From Amphirosellinia nigrospora (Eukaryota; Ascomycota; Sordariomycetes; Xylariales; Xylariaceae): a stretch of 64,000 nucleotides of DNA. Of the stretch, positions 11,993 to 24,417 are shown piece by piece. Under the pieces are notes generated by a model that saw only the letters and a program-made list of their open reading frames with translations, ran no database searches and was not told the DNA's origin. Where the stretch lies: positions 7,521,058-7,585,057 of the forward strand of contig SCHM01000003.1 of the NCBI GenBank assembly GCA_004123355.1, read 5' to 3'. A program made the translations under genes and the position numbers. Within the stretch, counting starts at the first letter, position 1. Each line of letters begins with the position of its first letter.

Positions 11993-12877
11993 AAGCATTC
12001 CTCCACTAGAAGAAAGCGTCGGGACACATAGGCCCTCCTAGCTGCACTTTCCCTGGCCAGATGTTCGTTAAGAATGCAAAATCTGTCTTGGTACTCGCCG
12101 CCATCCACCAGAACCATACACTTATAGCCAGCTTGGTCTCGGTGACACTCATATGAAGGGTCTTGCCATCTTCTTTGTCGACAAAGGTCTTAGATATGTT
12201 AGTGTTATTACTCTAGGGAGTTCAAAAACGACAGGATTGAAAGAAATAATATTGATTAGCAATACCGAGGAACTTCAAGACACTATAGCCGTAAAAACTT
12301 GGTAAATAGACTCACCTTTCAAGCATTGTTGATAAAAGCCCGGCATGTTGAAAGTATCAGCTCTTGAATCAGATACTAAATTTTCTGGACCAGGATATGT
12401 AAATGGTTTCAAGCTCATCGCATCTTAAAATTCACGATTGAAATATGATAAACTACCCCTCAAGCGGGTTGAGGTTATAGAGTGCAGAAAAGGTTGCGCG
12501 GCGCGGGGAATCATCTATGTGGCTGTGATTGGCCACCTATAAACATATTGATGTTCAAATGGCTCTACCCGTTAGGCAACCAAAGCTCACCGAAAATGTT
12601 GCCACGCTATGTACCCCGTCGGGTTTTCAGCCGACTCGAGCAACTATGGTAATTAACTCAAGACCGTCGCAAGCACGTCATGTCGCGAGGCACAAGCAAA
12701 CAGACACTGCTGCCTAACAATAAGTGCACGTTTGGCAAAGTGAATTAATGACAGCCTGGCCATTGGCAGACGAAATGGATGTGGTGCTAGGTGTGGTGGT
12801 GGCAGTGAGACTTCCTACGCGCTCGCTTAAAAGCTCTAATAGAGTACCGATTCCAAATAAGATCTTGGGCTGATGAT
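11993..12877. other. gene-free stretch
   Basis: No supported gene. A minus-strand open stretch of about 65 codons (around 12000-12190) exists but matches nothing I recognise. Confidence 0.35.
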
Positions 12878-13195
12878 TTGATTGCTGCGCCTCCTTGGTC
12901 GATGTATATGGCTTTGTTCATAACATCGCTTCGGCCAGCGTCGTCAGTCGAAGTGTATCAAATTACTAAATTCAAAGACACAACGCGACGATATCTCGAG
13001 CCCTGTGTCTCGATTAAGTTTGTCGTGGACGAAGTCTTCGAAACCGCAAGGTCTATTGACGACATGCCAAAATGGGGGGTGCGTATTCTAGTCAACAAAG
13101 ATGCAGATTCAGCTAAGGTTGTCGATATTATAGCGATCCACGGCATTAATAGCTATTGGGGTACTACATGGAAAGCCTTATGGCGCAACGAATGA
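12878..13195 (+). pseudogene. fragment resembling the alpha/beta-hydrolase-like N-terminus of fungal STAND proteins
   Basis: A 105-residue open frame ends with the segment V-D-I-I-A-I-H-G-I-N-S-Y-W-G-T-T-W, close to the first strand and nucleophile-loop start seen in lipase-like N-terminal domains of fungal NACHT/NB-ARC proteins. Those proteins act in heterokaryon incompatibility and innate-like immunity. The frame then stops, and no continuation (serine elbow, NACHT P-loop) is found downstream. It is best read as a truncated relic. The match rests on one motif, so a chance resemblance is possible. Confidence 0.35.
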
Positions 13196-14158
13196 GTAAA
13201 TTTAAGCAGGACAGGCCGATGCTTTATTGAAAAACATAGCCGTATCGCCTAGACTATGACCTTAACTGAGAAGCGAGGGCGGGGTCAAAGTATAGTTTGA
13301 AGTGAGAAGACACCTTAAAGGTCATGATACAGATGGAAGGTATTCTAATAATTGTTGCAATTGATTGTCTTGGTACTATATCAGCGGAGTGATCCCCAAC
13401 GTTGCACACAACAATCGCGGAATTAATTATACACGTAAAAGCATCGAGCACAAGCTCTCCCCGCGCATTCAAGCAAGCCATCTCCCATATCTCATCTTCA
13501 TACCCCCCTTCCATCCACCCTCGCCTCTGGCCAACCTATTGTGTCCATACCGTCCTGCTTACTCCAGACAAGAAGCGATGCACAATCTCGGTGCCCGCGG
13601 ATGTGTCCTTGTAATCCTATATCCCGATAGTCCTATATAAGTGAAGAAGAAATCGAATAAAAGAAAGAGCTGCGGCTCTTCAAAAGGCTTCCCAGCCCGT
13701 GTATGTAATGGCCGACCTGAAAAATGCCATTCTGTTGGGGTATATCCTTCACGTATCTCAACGGGAATCTGGGTCCCGGAAACTCCTTATACATAGAAGA
13801 TAAAAGATTTTGAGGGAGGAAAAAAACATTCTAAATGATGGGACGTGCCGTGCACATCTTCGCCCGGGTAGAAAAGGAACAGAGGAAGAAAACCAAGGCC
13901 GCGTCTTGTGATGCAGCTTATCGTATGTAGCTCATCCGACCTTCTAGCGCCGCAACCAGGGGTGAGATCGAAGAGCACGATAGAAAGCCATCCGTACAAA
14001 ATTCAGATATAGGGCGTTCGCAAGCGAATCGCCAGTATCTAGAGCAGATGGGCGCGGTCGACGCGAAAGAGATAGACGCGGCCCACCTCATGAATGTCGA
14101 ACCCAGTCCAGCCAGGGCCACCGCATCACAGCGGCAAGTACAGGCGACGGGTCGTGGT
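13196..14158. other. spacer, possibly including the 3' end of the membrane-protein gene
   Basis: No independent gene is supported. Open minus-strand segments such as 13918-14121 and 13787-13999 could be a frameshifted C-terminal extension of the gene at 14159-14923, but no conserved motif decides this. Confidence 0.3.
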
Positions 14159-14923
14159 CTACCCTATCGCCTGCCCTATCACATCGTGTCGATGTGAAGA
14201 TGGCGGAGCCGACAGACCGGCGAGCAACTCCTTGTCGTCGCTGGACATTTTGGGCGGAGTCGATGACGACGAGTAGAGTCGCGAATGTCCCGGGCGCTGG
14301 TTTGCGTTCTTCGATCCATTCGGCGATGAGTCCGGGCTGTTCTGCCAGTTCTCGGTATGGCTTTGACTACGGATTGTCCTAGTACGGCTACTCGCACGAC
14401 TGAGTGTCTTAGGCGTGTTTGGTGGTAACTTCTGAAGCCGTGACGGTTGGCGTTTCAGCGGCGGTACGAACGGGTCGTCGCCAGGTACGGTCTCATCGGT
14501 AAGTCCGGTCCGCGCGTTCGGGGCACGCGCGAAGGCGGCTGCTTCGGGGGCTCGGGGAAGGTCGAGGCTGAAGCTATTTTGAATAAACGACCGCGGGGTC
14601 GGAGCGACGTCTATAGAAGGTCGGTACGATCCTCCTCCCCTTTGGTATTGTATCCGGCCTGAGCTCGTAGAGTCTTTGGATGCGTGGTGCATGTACCGTT
14701 CATTCTCCAGTTCCTTCTCGTGCTGCCGGTTCACTTTCCATGTCGCTATTTCGTCATCACCGATGGGGGTCAGGCCTCTGTTAAATAACCTATGCCTCCG
14801 CCGGCTACGCATAAACCATAATGCCGCTAACCCTATCAACACAATACCAAACGTACCCAACACGGCACTTAGGACGATGACCAGTGTTTTGTGGTCCGTC
14901 GTACCGTTATCGCGCTTGAGCAT
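14159..14923 (-). CDS. single-pass membrane protein with long Ser/Pro/Arg-rich cytoplasmic tail
   Basis: A 254-residue protein of unknown function. After a short N-terminus (M-L-K-R-D-N-G) there is one clear transmembrane helix at about residues 14-38, followed by an R-S-R-R-R-H-R stop-transfer cluster. The remainder is low in hydrophobicity and rich in Ser, Pro, Arg and Asn, as in many fungal single-pass plasma-membrane or vacuolar proteins. There is no signal peptide before the helix, unless an upstream exon is missing. The frame is uninterrupted for its whole length and clearly amino-acid biased, which supports real coding. The stop at 14159 may be premature if a base is missing, as elsewhere in this window. 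Confidence 0.6.
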   Translation of the reverse strand: MLKRDNGTTDHKTLVIVLSAVLGTFGIVLIGLAALWFMRSRRRHRLFNRGLTPIGDDEIATWKVNRQHEKELENERYMHHASKDSTSSGRIQYQRGGGSYRPSIDVAPTPRSFIQNSFSLDLPRAPEAAAFARAPNARTGLTDETVPGDDPFVPPLKRQPSRLQKLPPNTPKTLSRASSRTRTIRSQSHTENWQNSPDSSPNGSKNANQRPGHSRLYSSSSTPPKMSSDDKELLAGLSAPPSSHRHDVIGQAIG

Positions 14924-17900
14924 GGTGAGTATGGTTGCGGCTAAATTTGAAGGCGGTATATCGGTAAGATGGGACCAGTCTTGCCTTGAGGCAAACGAGT
15001 CGATCCAAAGTGAAACACACTAAACAGTCCAAAAGAGTTCCTCGAGAACAGCGGAAGTGTCGATAAAATGGTCGTTGAAGAATGCGAGAGTCGTCGAGCT
15101 GGCGTTACGAAAGTCTCAAGGTGGTTCTGACAGGCTCAAAATGGTATCACAGACTGGATATCCATGAGGTGCGACGGAGACAATGATAAAAGGTCCACGG
15201 TTTCCTTCGTCCAAGAATCGATAGTCGTTCGTTAAGCGAGTCGCGGTGAAGCCGAATCCTCCCAAATCCTTAAAATACCCTTAATAATCGAAAGGCTCTG
15301 CGAAAAACGACTCGTTAGTCCTCATGTTCAGACTAAACATAATGATAAGATATTCATGCAACGAAACGGGCCAATTGTATCTCTTGATTCCAAGTTACAA
15401 TAGACCAAGTAGGTTCATTCAATCCTGAATTTGTGACTGCCCTCGACATATCATGACTAGTTTGTAGTTCACTTGTCGGATGAGCTAATAGCTAAGATGG
15501 AACCCCAAATCTACTGGAGAGCTGCGTAGGCAAGACGGGATACCCATAGCATTGTCGTCACAAAGGTAAAACAAATAAAATTGAAACCTACCAGGCTTGA
15601 CTAGCACTCAGATAACTTGATAAACCGAGCCGGCAAAGTAGCCATCAGCTTTCAAGGTGAAAGGGCAAGTGGAGAAGGAGGTGTAACGAGCGACAGGAAG
15701 TTTGAATTAGCGAGTCTCTATGAGAACCCGCTCATGGGCAAGAGCATATGGTCTCGAAACCAGGGACGAGAGACCAAAGCCAGTAGACCAGTTCAACAAC
15801 AATGCAACGCTGATGGGTCTCAGCTAGCAAGAGTAAGGGAGAGAGTAGGAAGTTCGGAGGAGGTATGGAGCAAGGTATAGATATGTAAGTCGATGTCGAA
15901 GGAGGGGTGGGTGAAATGCTACGGTAGTAAGCTTTGTTCCCGTTTGCTTCATCGAGCCAAGGAACTCCACAGGCCAGCTGGCTGAGCTAGTTTTACGAGG
16001 GGCGAGCAAGCTACCACTCCTACTACTGCACCGCAGCAGCGAGTTGCAGGACGGGTAATGGATAGGCAGGCAATAGTGTGGTGCTGGCGGTTCGGTGTGT
16101 GTGGTGGGCCTTGGAGCTGGGGGCGTGCGGACGTGCAGATGCAGGTTAAAGATGCAGGCTCTCTCTGTACACGATTATTTGTGTTGGACGTGAGCAAGCT
16201 GGTGCTGATCCCGCGCCACACGTTTCGTTTCGCTCAAAGCTGCAGCTAACAATGGTCGAGGAGAGAAAACAAACAATTAGACGAGGAGAAGGAGGAACGA
16301 GAGGAATCGACAGACGATAACAATGCGAACGGAGGAAAGGGGCAGATTCAATTGCAGTATAGCGGTCAAGCGATGCCAATCAATGGGTTTCCACGATGTA
16401 CATAATTAGCCCTTCATAATGCCTGGAAATGACAAGAATTTTGGAGGTTTTATTTCCCTTGGGGGCCTTGCTAATGCTCATCAGCCTTCATTTTCTCACC
16501 GTCTACACTGCTAGTGGCCTACTAATAGTAGTGCCGTGTAGGCAGCCTGGGTAGTGTAAGTAAGTATAGGGTCCAACCCCTTCATATGTGATAAAAGACG
16601 GTATCCACGAGTTCACCCATGTTCTGAGACAGCATGGATCACGAACAGTCGTACATAAACTTATGAGACACAAACACAAACCACCGTTTCCAGTACCACA
16701 CCAGAACAGACACGGGCGATCGCAGTGGCGCGCACTGATCGGGCTGGGGGCTGCAAAACAAACTAACCTAACCTTAGCCTTAGTGTAATCTTCGAACAAG
16801 GGTCTGTTTGCATTCGTTCAAAATAGCGTCTCAAGTCTCCTAACCCGCCGGGTAATATTACTTAAGTACAATCGGAAGTGTATGCTTTAGACTGGTTAGG
16901 TGCAGAGTTGCACGCATCATGCGGGTAGCATCCAGCGACGAGAATAACTTCAAGTTTGCAGTGGAAAGAGAAACCTGCTTCGTCTTTCTCATTAATCAAT
17001 CGAGCCGTGATGCGGGCTCGGGGCCGGCGTCAACTAAATTACGTCGTTTCGGCCGCCGTCGCAGTCCAAAATCCAGAGCAGTACCAGAGGTCGAAAACGC
17101 GCGGAAACGGCCCCCATTTGTTTCTCCGATTCTTTCGATTGCAGCAATCAATCGAATACTAGTACAGTACATTACACTGCAAGCGAGATGATGAACCACA
17201 CTGTACACTTTCAGTACGTCCTGATTACAACAAGGTGGCGGAAGAGTTGAGGCACACCGCTTTGCTTCAACGCCCTCTGTCTATACTAACCATGTTTCCT
17301 TGCCTCCTTTCCAGCACTTCGGGCCATCTCAACGGCCCAATAGCTTGCCAAGATCTGTGTGACAGCCATGTTGCCAGGAACCAGCCCCGAGAGGTGCCAT
17401 GTGTTCGACGCAGTTCGTGACCGCCTATCGCGACCCAGATCCCAAGCAGTAGGGTATTCCAGATCTTTTTGTTCATAAGCACCAGGTACCTAGCGTTAGG
17501 GTCCGTATGCTTAGACCCGGATCTTATAGGCATTTTTATGCTAGGTTCGCATTTACTCTGGTGCAATAGCGCGTTTAGTGTCAGGATCCCTAGCCCGATT
17601 GAGCCCGCAATCCAGGCACAAGCGAATCAGCATCGTGAAACCAACTTTACCTTCAATCTATGCCTGCAGATGCCAGACAGGGTTGAGCAATCTCGCGGGA
17701 CTGGAAACGTTCAAATATCTCCTCCTTCTGCATTTGTCTGTCGCGATGGGGGGCGATGAGGGGGCAAAAAACCACACTTTTTTTTTTTGCCCTTCTCGCC
17801 TATTTAACTTATTTAGTATCGTATTTGAGTACTATGTAACTATTCTAAGATGAGAAGCCTCTATACGAAGGAAGGCATCTGTTCCGTGAGGTACGGAGTC

Positions 17901-20900
17901 CGAGTCCTCTTACGCATTCCCAACAGCCTCATTATGAATAATATGGTGCTTACGTCTCACGGAGATGGTCAGCAAACCATGGTCACCGAGAGGTCCTGGT
18001 CGTAGTTAGGATTCAGTCGTGCCATGCAACCACTAAAGCCATCACCTCGAGGTCATCGAGCCAGCTACATAGCGTAAGCCGAGCCGGCCGAGTTTCTGAA
18101 TCAATCAAGATTCGGAGCGGAGTGAACACGGCGGCCTTACCACGTTGAGCACATATCCTATACGCGGATACACAATACCCTCCAACCTGGATTGGGTTTT
18201 GTGCAAGTGTGACCAAGTCCCTCGCGATCTTATTTTCCTATTGGTCACCCTCTCGACCACTGGTGACATTGGTGATGGTAGCCCCTGGTTCGAGAACGGA
18301 GCACAGCAGCTGGCTACCGAGAACAAGAGGCTGACAGATGCTTTGTGCAAGGCCATGAAACAATGCGGAGGACGATCGTGTACGACCTCCATTGGCCCAG
18401 ATCTGACCGCGACCCATCTTGGGTTTTCTAGAAGGACGACAAAAAACAGTCCTTGGTCAACAGTGACTCCTTCTACACTATATCCCAGCTAATGAGTCCT
18501 ATTCGAAGCGGTCAATCACGAACGCAGTTACGGTCCGCATTTAGAGCCCGGGAGCCTGCGTCTGCCAACCCAGCAATCCGCAGTAGGCAAATGTTAGCCC
18601 CAGCCCTAAGAATACTTGTACATACTATGTATGCTCAGCCGGCGTCGTGTCATGCGGTTTATCGTCGGCCGGACTGCCGAGCTTCTCGGAATGGAGGGTA
18701 TAAATGGCAGGATAGCTTGGGGGTGATGCTACACTACAATCGGGTTGATATCCTCAATACCTTTCCTGTCACCTCCACGCTTTGGATGGCGGTGAGTAAC
18801 CCGGAGCGTAGCCGAAATATGGACTAACAGAGCGATGTGACGCCCCCAATAAAATTGATTAAAACCAAGATACACCACGCAACCCCCCTCACAATAAAAC
18901 GGACTGTGACTTGGCTTCACTCGCCTACAGTATACACACTTTAAATAGCTGGTAGTATGCAACCTAGCTCTCTATAAACGCTTGTCGCGGCATGAAAGTG
19001 CCCAGAGGTCAAGCTTCCGTACCCCAAACCCCCAATATTTGTGCACGTGGGCGATTCTCATTATGAATCTGCCTTATTATGCCTTTAGACGCAATGTAAC
19101 TCACCTACATAGACGCCCGGATGAAGCCGTCGCGACATGCAATCGAGCGGAAGTGTTTGCATCATCCCACACGGGTGGGCGCACACCTTCGCACACTATC
19201 AGGCAGGTAGTCCGAGTCGAGGACGCGTGGCACGCGTGCAACTCATTTCACGAATCCATCCTATCATGAGGGTTAATTACCCATCACTCGTAGCGTAGAT
19301 GATGACAGGCACCCCGAATTACTTAGCAAAAATTCTTGAAACAGAAAACAATCTTGTACACTACGCCGTTTCGGAGGTTTTCTGCGACGGCTCCCTTCAA
19401 TCTTACTGGGTGCTTCCAGCACAGGCATATACCTAGCTAGCATCACGCAATCCAAGGACCTGGGTGGTGGTAGGCATACCCCTGACAGCGACGGGCATTC
19501 CCAACTTGGCAAGTCGGCCCATTCCCACCTGTTAACACCACTACCTAACACGAATGGGGCACTGCCTATGAATGTGTGAAGAGAAGGATTATGAGGAATT
19601 ATCAGTTATGTTTACAGTCTTCCTACAAACACACAAATAGCATACGAACCGCCTCGTCGGATTTTCTCTTTCTATTTCCAGCTCAAGATCGACATTATCA
19701 GGTTATCGCAAACATCTACTATGAAATTAGAAGATGACCGGAGGCTTCAATTACGCCTGACTGAACTACAACATCGCTTACACTTGTACACGATTTCTTC
19801 GGAATCTTGGAAATTATTTATCTTGCCCGTCAGCTCGCTACCAATATATTATCCGTAGCGTTATCAAGAGTCTAGAGTCAGATGACACGCCTCTGATGCA
19901 AGGTACCGCGATTCTGAAGCTAATGTAGTTAATGTAGCTGACCCCATCTAATTCCACTACCGAATCATCAAGGTGCCACTTAGCGCATCTGGCCTCTTTT
20001 CTCACAATTTCGAACACATCATCTAAAGGACTAGAGCAAGAAGAATCACCTTACCAATTATTCTTTTACCCCATTAAGAAAAGAGGGCGTGCGGAGGACC
20101 GTGTTCCAAATACAACCGTCTGACACCTCCCTCTGATACAGTAGTCTGTACAGCATCGAATAGAGTAACTCACGAGCCCGTTCAGCGCCCAGCGGCCTTG
20201 TGATCGATGATCGAACAAAACAAATTGTTGTTGTTATGCAATGCAAGTTGTATGTATATAGATGATTTTCTTCCCAACGGCGCTTATCCGAAAATACCGA
20301 CCATCCAGCAATCTCCCAGAGCCGCTGATTGCCCTCGCTTCAGCAGTGCAACCTCGTCCCCTTGTGACTCTCTTCTATCGCCCGTGCGCCCGCAGCACGT
20401 CAATAAATCATATAGTGTACTCGGGCTATTCTTGGCCGCACATGCTATGCGGGGTATGCCGCCATCTCTTCGGGTAGCTAGATAGTCAGGCAAAAAGCAG
20501 AGAGTGTGGGCAAAGGGTCACTGGATATGTTGTATCCCAACATCGAGTTAGCTCTTTAGTTCTTTCTTCGCCGTCTAGGATGACACACTCTTCCCCTCGC
20601 TTATCCATCAGGATGATCTATACTGTAAAAAGAAAGGCGGCGTCTCCTTCTGTCTTGGCGACCTTAGGGCCTTACGAACTTACACTAGTGTAGTGTATGC
20701 AAGTCAGCCAAGCGGTTTGTCGAACGCCACAATGCGGTAGCCCAATATGGAGTTTCACTCATCCTTTCGAAATTATCACAATCTCTACCTATTGCAAAAG
20801 GACCAAAGAAAAACTCCCACCTGCAATGTTCATATAAGCGTCAGCATCGAAGATAGTTAGATGTCTTACCTAGCACGTTCTAGATAGCCTCGCGTTGATA

Positions 20901-23900
20901 ACGCAACCCTCCTATGTCACGAGTATCATGAGCTTACACTCAACCCCGCTTGGCCGCGCCCACGTTTTGTCCCTGGCATATCTGTGAGTAAGACCAGGCA
21001 CGAGTCTTGGCTGAGGCTAAGCAGGCCAACAGAGCATTCTGCACTTTTGCGCGACGTCTCAAAATGCGCATAATAATTTAGCCTGCTCAAGTAGTCCCAC
21101 GAACATGTCTTACGTACCACGTAGATCGGCTGCTGACCGTTGGGGATAGCGGGGTTGATTGAGAGACAACATTTGAACTTGGTTAAACTAGTTCGCGGCA
21201 TTTTCCGCGCCAACGGTTTACCGTAGCTTTCCCGAATTCTAAAGCCCGTCCGCCCATTTACGCCTCGCTCGTCACGGGTCGTGTTTAAGATTGGGCGTCG
21301 TAGTTCACTAGATAAAATGGGTTAGGTACACACACACATAAGCTGAATAAGGCCTCAGGTCCGAGCCTGCCTATCGGCCAAGAAACCACGCATGTCTCCC
21401 AAACTCTGCTACTTTGAAGCTACCAAATAAAATGAATGGGCACAATATAGGGCGGAGAGAAAATACCAGTCAAGTTGTTTCAAGTTGTAGATTATAATAC
21501 TTAGCTCTTATCTCAATCTTAAAACTCTTATTTGATTATTTAATTCATCTTGAAAATAGTAGAATTTTGAAGTCTATGTATGGCCTGTGCGTGGTTTCTT
21601 TCTAGCAGCTCTCTCGTACATGACACTTATGCACGAAATGCCGCCTCTTTCTCCAGCTTTTCTCAGCCTCTCGCCATCTCCTACCCCATGAGTCCTCCCC
21701 TGCACTAGTGCCTTACGCCCCGGGACTTTGGGCAACCGATCACAGGTCCGAGGTTCCCATAGCTGATGTCAGTAAAAACTGTAGACAGATAGACTTGTAG
21801 TGAATACGTAGAGGAACTAGTAATACGCAGTCGCAATATGTCACCAAAGTGTGACGCCCGGCGCAATCGATGGCATCGAGCACCGAAAGATGCATATAGA
21901 CAGATCTCAAGGTTCATGGGTGCTGATTCAAGCCCGGTAAGATGTTTGACGGACACGTGCGAAACAAGAAAGATGTTGCAAAATACGCCACCAACAGGGC
22001 GATTCTTGTCGTCACGCGAGGAGCGTCTGAACTAGATACCGAAGCCTCGTCGGCGTTCAAGCGAAGCCACGTGGAATGAATACCTCGCTCATGCAAGTCG
22101 TTCGCCCCGCCCAGCATAACAGCGTCCAGAAACACGAATGATGTGCGTGGCGCACCCCTCAAGTCGGGCACGAGCGACTAGTAGTTGTAAGCACGTTTCG
22201 GAGACGAGAAGCTGAATTGAATGCAACCACACTAGAATTCGCTATCGAGACAATGGATAGCCTTACTTTTGCTTTTAGATGTCACATTCCAGCCAAACAG
22301 CCAGTCCAGTGGTGGCATTCAAAAGTCCCAGTTTCCCGGAACAGATATAGATAGGGAGGGAGGTGGATGGGTAGATTGTCCGGTCTCAGTCAACACACGC
22401 CCTCAATTCTCCGACGTCTGCCGTGCAACACGTTGATCCACCGTAGCCACGCGATTTAGGGCAGGGAGTGTCGTGCGTACATTGACAGTAAGCGATGCAA
22501 TGCGTAGAAATGAGGCTATAAGTCTGCGACGCATCGGGTCAGCTGAGGAAGCTGCAGAGGTCGTCACTCGATGCCGTCATGCTCACCCAACTAGACAACC
22601 TTTGGGGCTCATCTAGTCACAGTTCTAACACCAGTAAGCTTAAGGAATAATTAATGTCTCCATGCTCAATAGACTGAGTAGCTAGTAGCTTTTAAAACGC
22701 TATAGGTTGAAGGTGGTTTACTACATGGGGACATCATAATGTGTGCCATCGCCTCCCGTGCTCCCTTCAGACCTTCATGTGACGGTTGTCAAATTAGTAC
22801 CACCTAGATATCACCCAAGGGTTTGTCATGTTATTAAGGGAAAGGGAAATGCTGAAACAAACAAGTAAAGTAGCACAAATCTCGTGATTGGTAACATTCT
22901 AGAAATATCGTCACTATACAATAAGGTTTTCCTCTTAGCATTCATTCTATTAGGATATAATAGCCGTTCTTCATCTAACATAGGAACCTCCCACATTCAA
23001 ACACAGCAAAATAACTCCGAGACATACTGCCAAAAATACAAAGGAAACGAGCCATACTAGGTAAATACGCGAGACAATTCTCATGCAAACCCAATAGGAC
23101 CCTAGGATAGGGGTAAAGATTATATACCCAGACATAATTAACACAAGCACAATACACTCCGAATTAAAATATGCACAAATACATATGCGTAGAGGTCCTA
23201 TAGAAGCAATAAAACCCCCTCGCATGCAAACCAAGTAACAGCTAAATAGGGGTAAAAGGGGGGGGGGGGCTAAGACATTGCCACGATATTCAATGAGTGA
23301 GTATATACCAACTGCCAACAAAGAATGGTTCACTGAGGATCAATGATTCCCGTTCGTGAACAGGTCCAAGAAGCCAGTCTTGCAACTCACAAGTTTCATC
23401 TTAAGATGATAGCACCTCGTTCGTCAAACTAAAACACATACCCCAGGGTGAAAAATAACCAAGTTACAGGACAAAAGTATGGCACTATACCACAAACTAT
23501 TAGAAGATAAAACACAGTAAAGTCAAGCGCTTAACCTTCTGGGTCCTTATATACGTAGGTACCGTGTAAACCCGAGTCATCAAACAAATCTCAGAAGACC
23601 TCAATAATTTAAGAGTTGATTGATTGATAATGAATCAATTTGTATTCGCTAGAGAGTAGTGGTAATTACGTAATTAATGGATCAATATACGCATACAGGA
23701 GGTGGATAGGTAACTTGGATAAGGAGACATATAACCGTCCGCTTCTTCAATATACACTCTTGCCTACTTCAATCATCCATCGCTTCTCATCTCCTCTTCT
23801 CCTCTCTGCTCCAAAATATCCACGTAAAGTATGTGATTTCGTATGTATATAACGACCCAATTTGGCAGTCTAGCGAGATATAAGTCCCCCCGTAAGGATG

Positions 23901-23911
23901 ACTCCGTCGCT
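14924..23911. other. 9-kb region without supported genes
   Basis: I checked both strands for recognisable domains and found none. Open frames are short, overlap in conflicting frames and carry no motif. Composition drifts to AT-rich from about 22.6 to 23.9 kb, with a G10 run near 23260. No tRNA-like cloverleaf, long terminal repeat, transposase or reverse transcriptase motif was found by eye. It may hold non-coding RNA, UTRs or decayed mobile DNA that I cannot identify. Confidence 0.4.
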
Positions 23912-24417
23912 AATGCAGCCTTTGTTTGATTGATCGATTTAGCTCATTACAAGGACACTTCTTATTCCCATGATATACACCCCCCTCATAACACTTGTTT
24001 CTGACACGGTGTTCTAACAACTCGTGGGCCTCTTCGCGACGTCTTCTGATATGTGTTGTTTCGTATTCGTCATGGTTGGCTGTTGCAAGAGCTGGGGCCA
24101 AATTCAAGCTCTAGGATGTCTGTTGGAATATTGGGGTCCACCCTGCCCGGACGAGCGGCAGACTCGGACTCGGCTCTCCTCCTCCTGGCACAAGATTCTC
24201 TAGCTTCTACTCTCCTGACCATCTCCTGTGTTGCCTGCATGGTCACTACCAGTGGCGCAGTGTGAGTAATTTGCTCGACGGCCTTTGCATTTAGGCCTTG
24301 TATAGTATTGGGGCCCCCTTCATCACCATGTGAGGGAGGTAGTTGAGGAAATGTGGCCCCTTCGCCATCCGTCGAGGTGATAAGGACAGTAGGTACCGCG
24401 ATGGTCGGCGAGTACTC
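23912..24417 (-). other. open reading segment in frame after the MAPKKK stop codon
   Basis: Reading the minus strand past the TAG at 24418-24420 gives about 105 further sense codons in the same frame (to about 24080). A charged helical part (near 24130-24240) is rich in Arg and Glu. An overlapping frame then stays open from 24107 to 23910, with a basic segment and a small cluster of cysteines (near 23930-23975). It could be a separate short gene, a 3' UTR that is open by chance, or a readthrough extension. No family is recognised. Confidence 0.25.

Noticed and set aside
12000-12190. A minus-strand open stretch of about 65 codons
   Set aside because: It begins right after a stop codon without an ATG-led structure and resembles nothing I know.
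22971-23333. A 120-residue very hydrophobic minus-strand frame
   Set aside because: The region is AT-rich with homopolymers; hydrophobicity follows from T-rich codons, and no family pattern or flanking gene signals are present.
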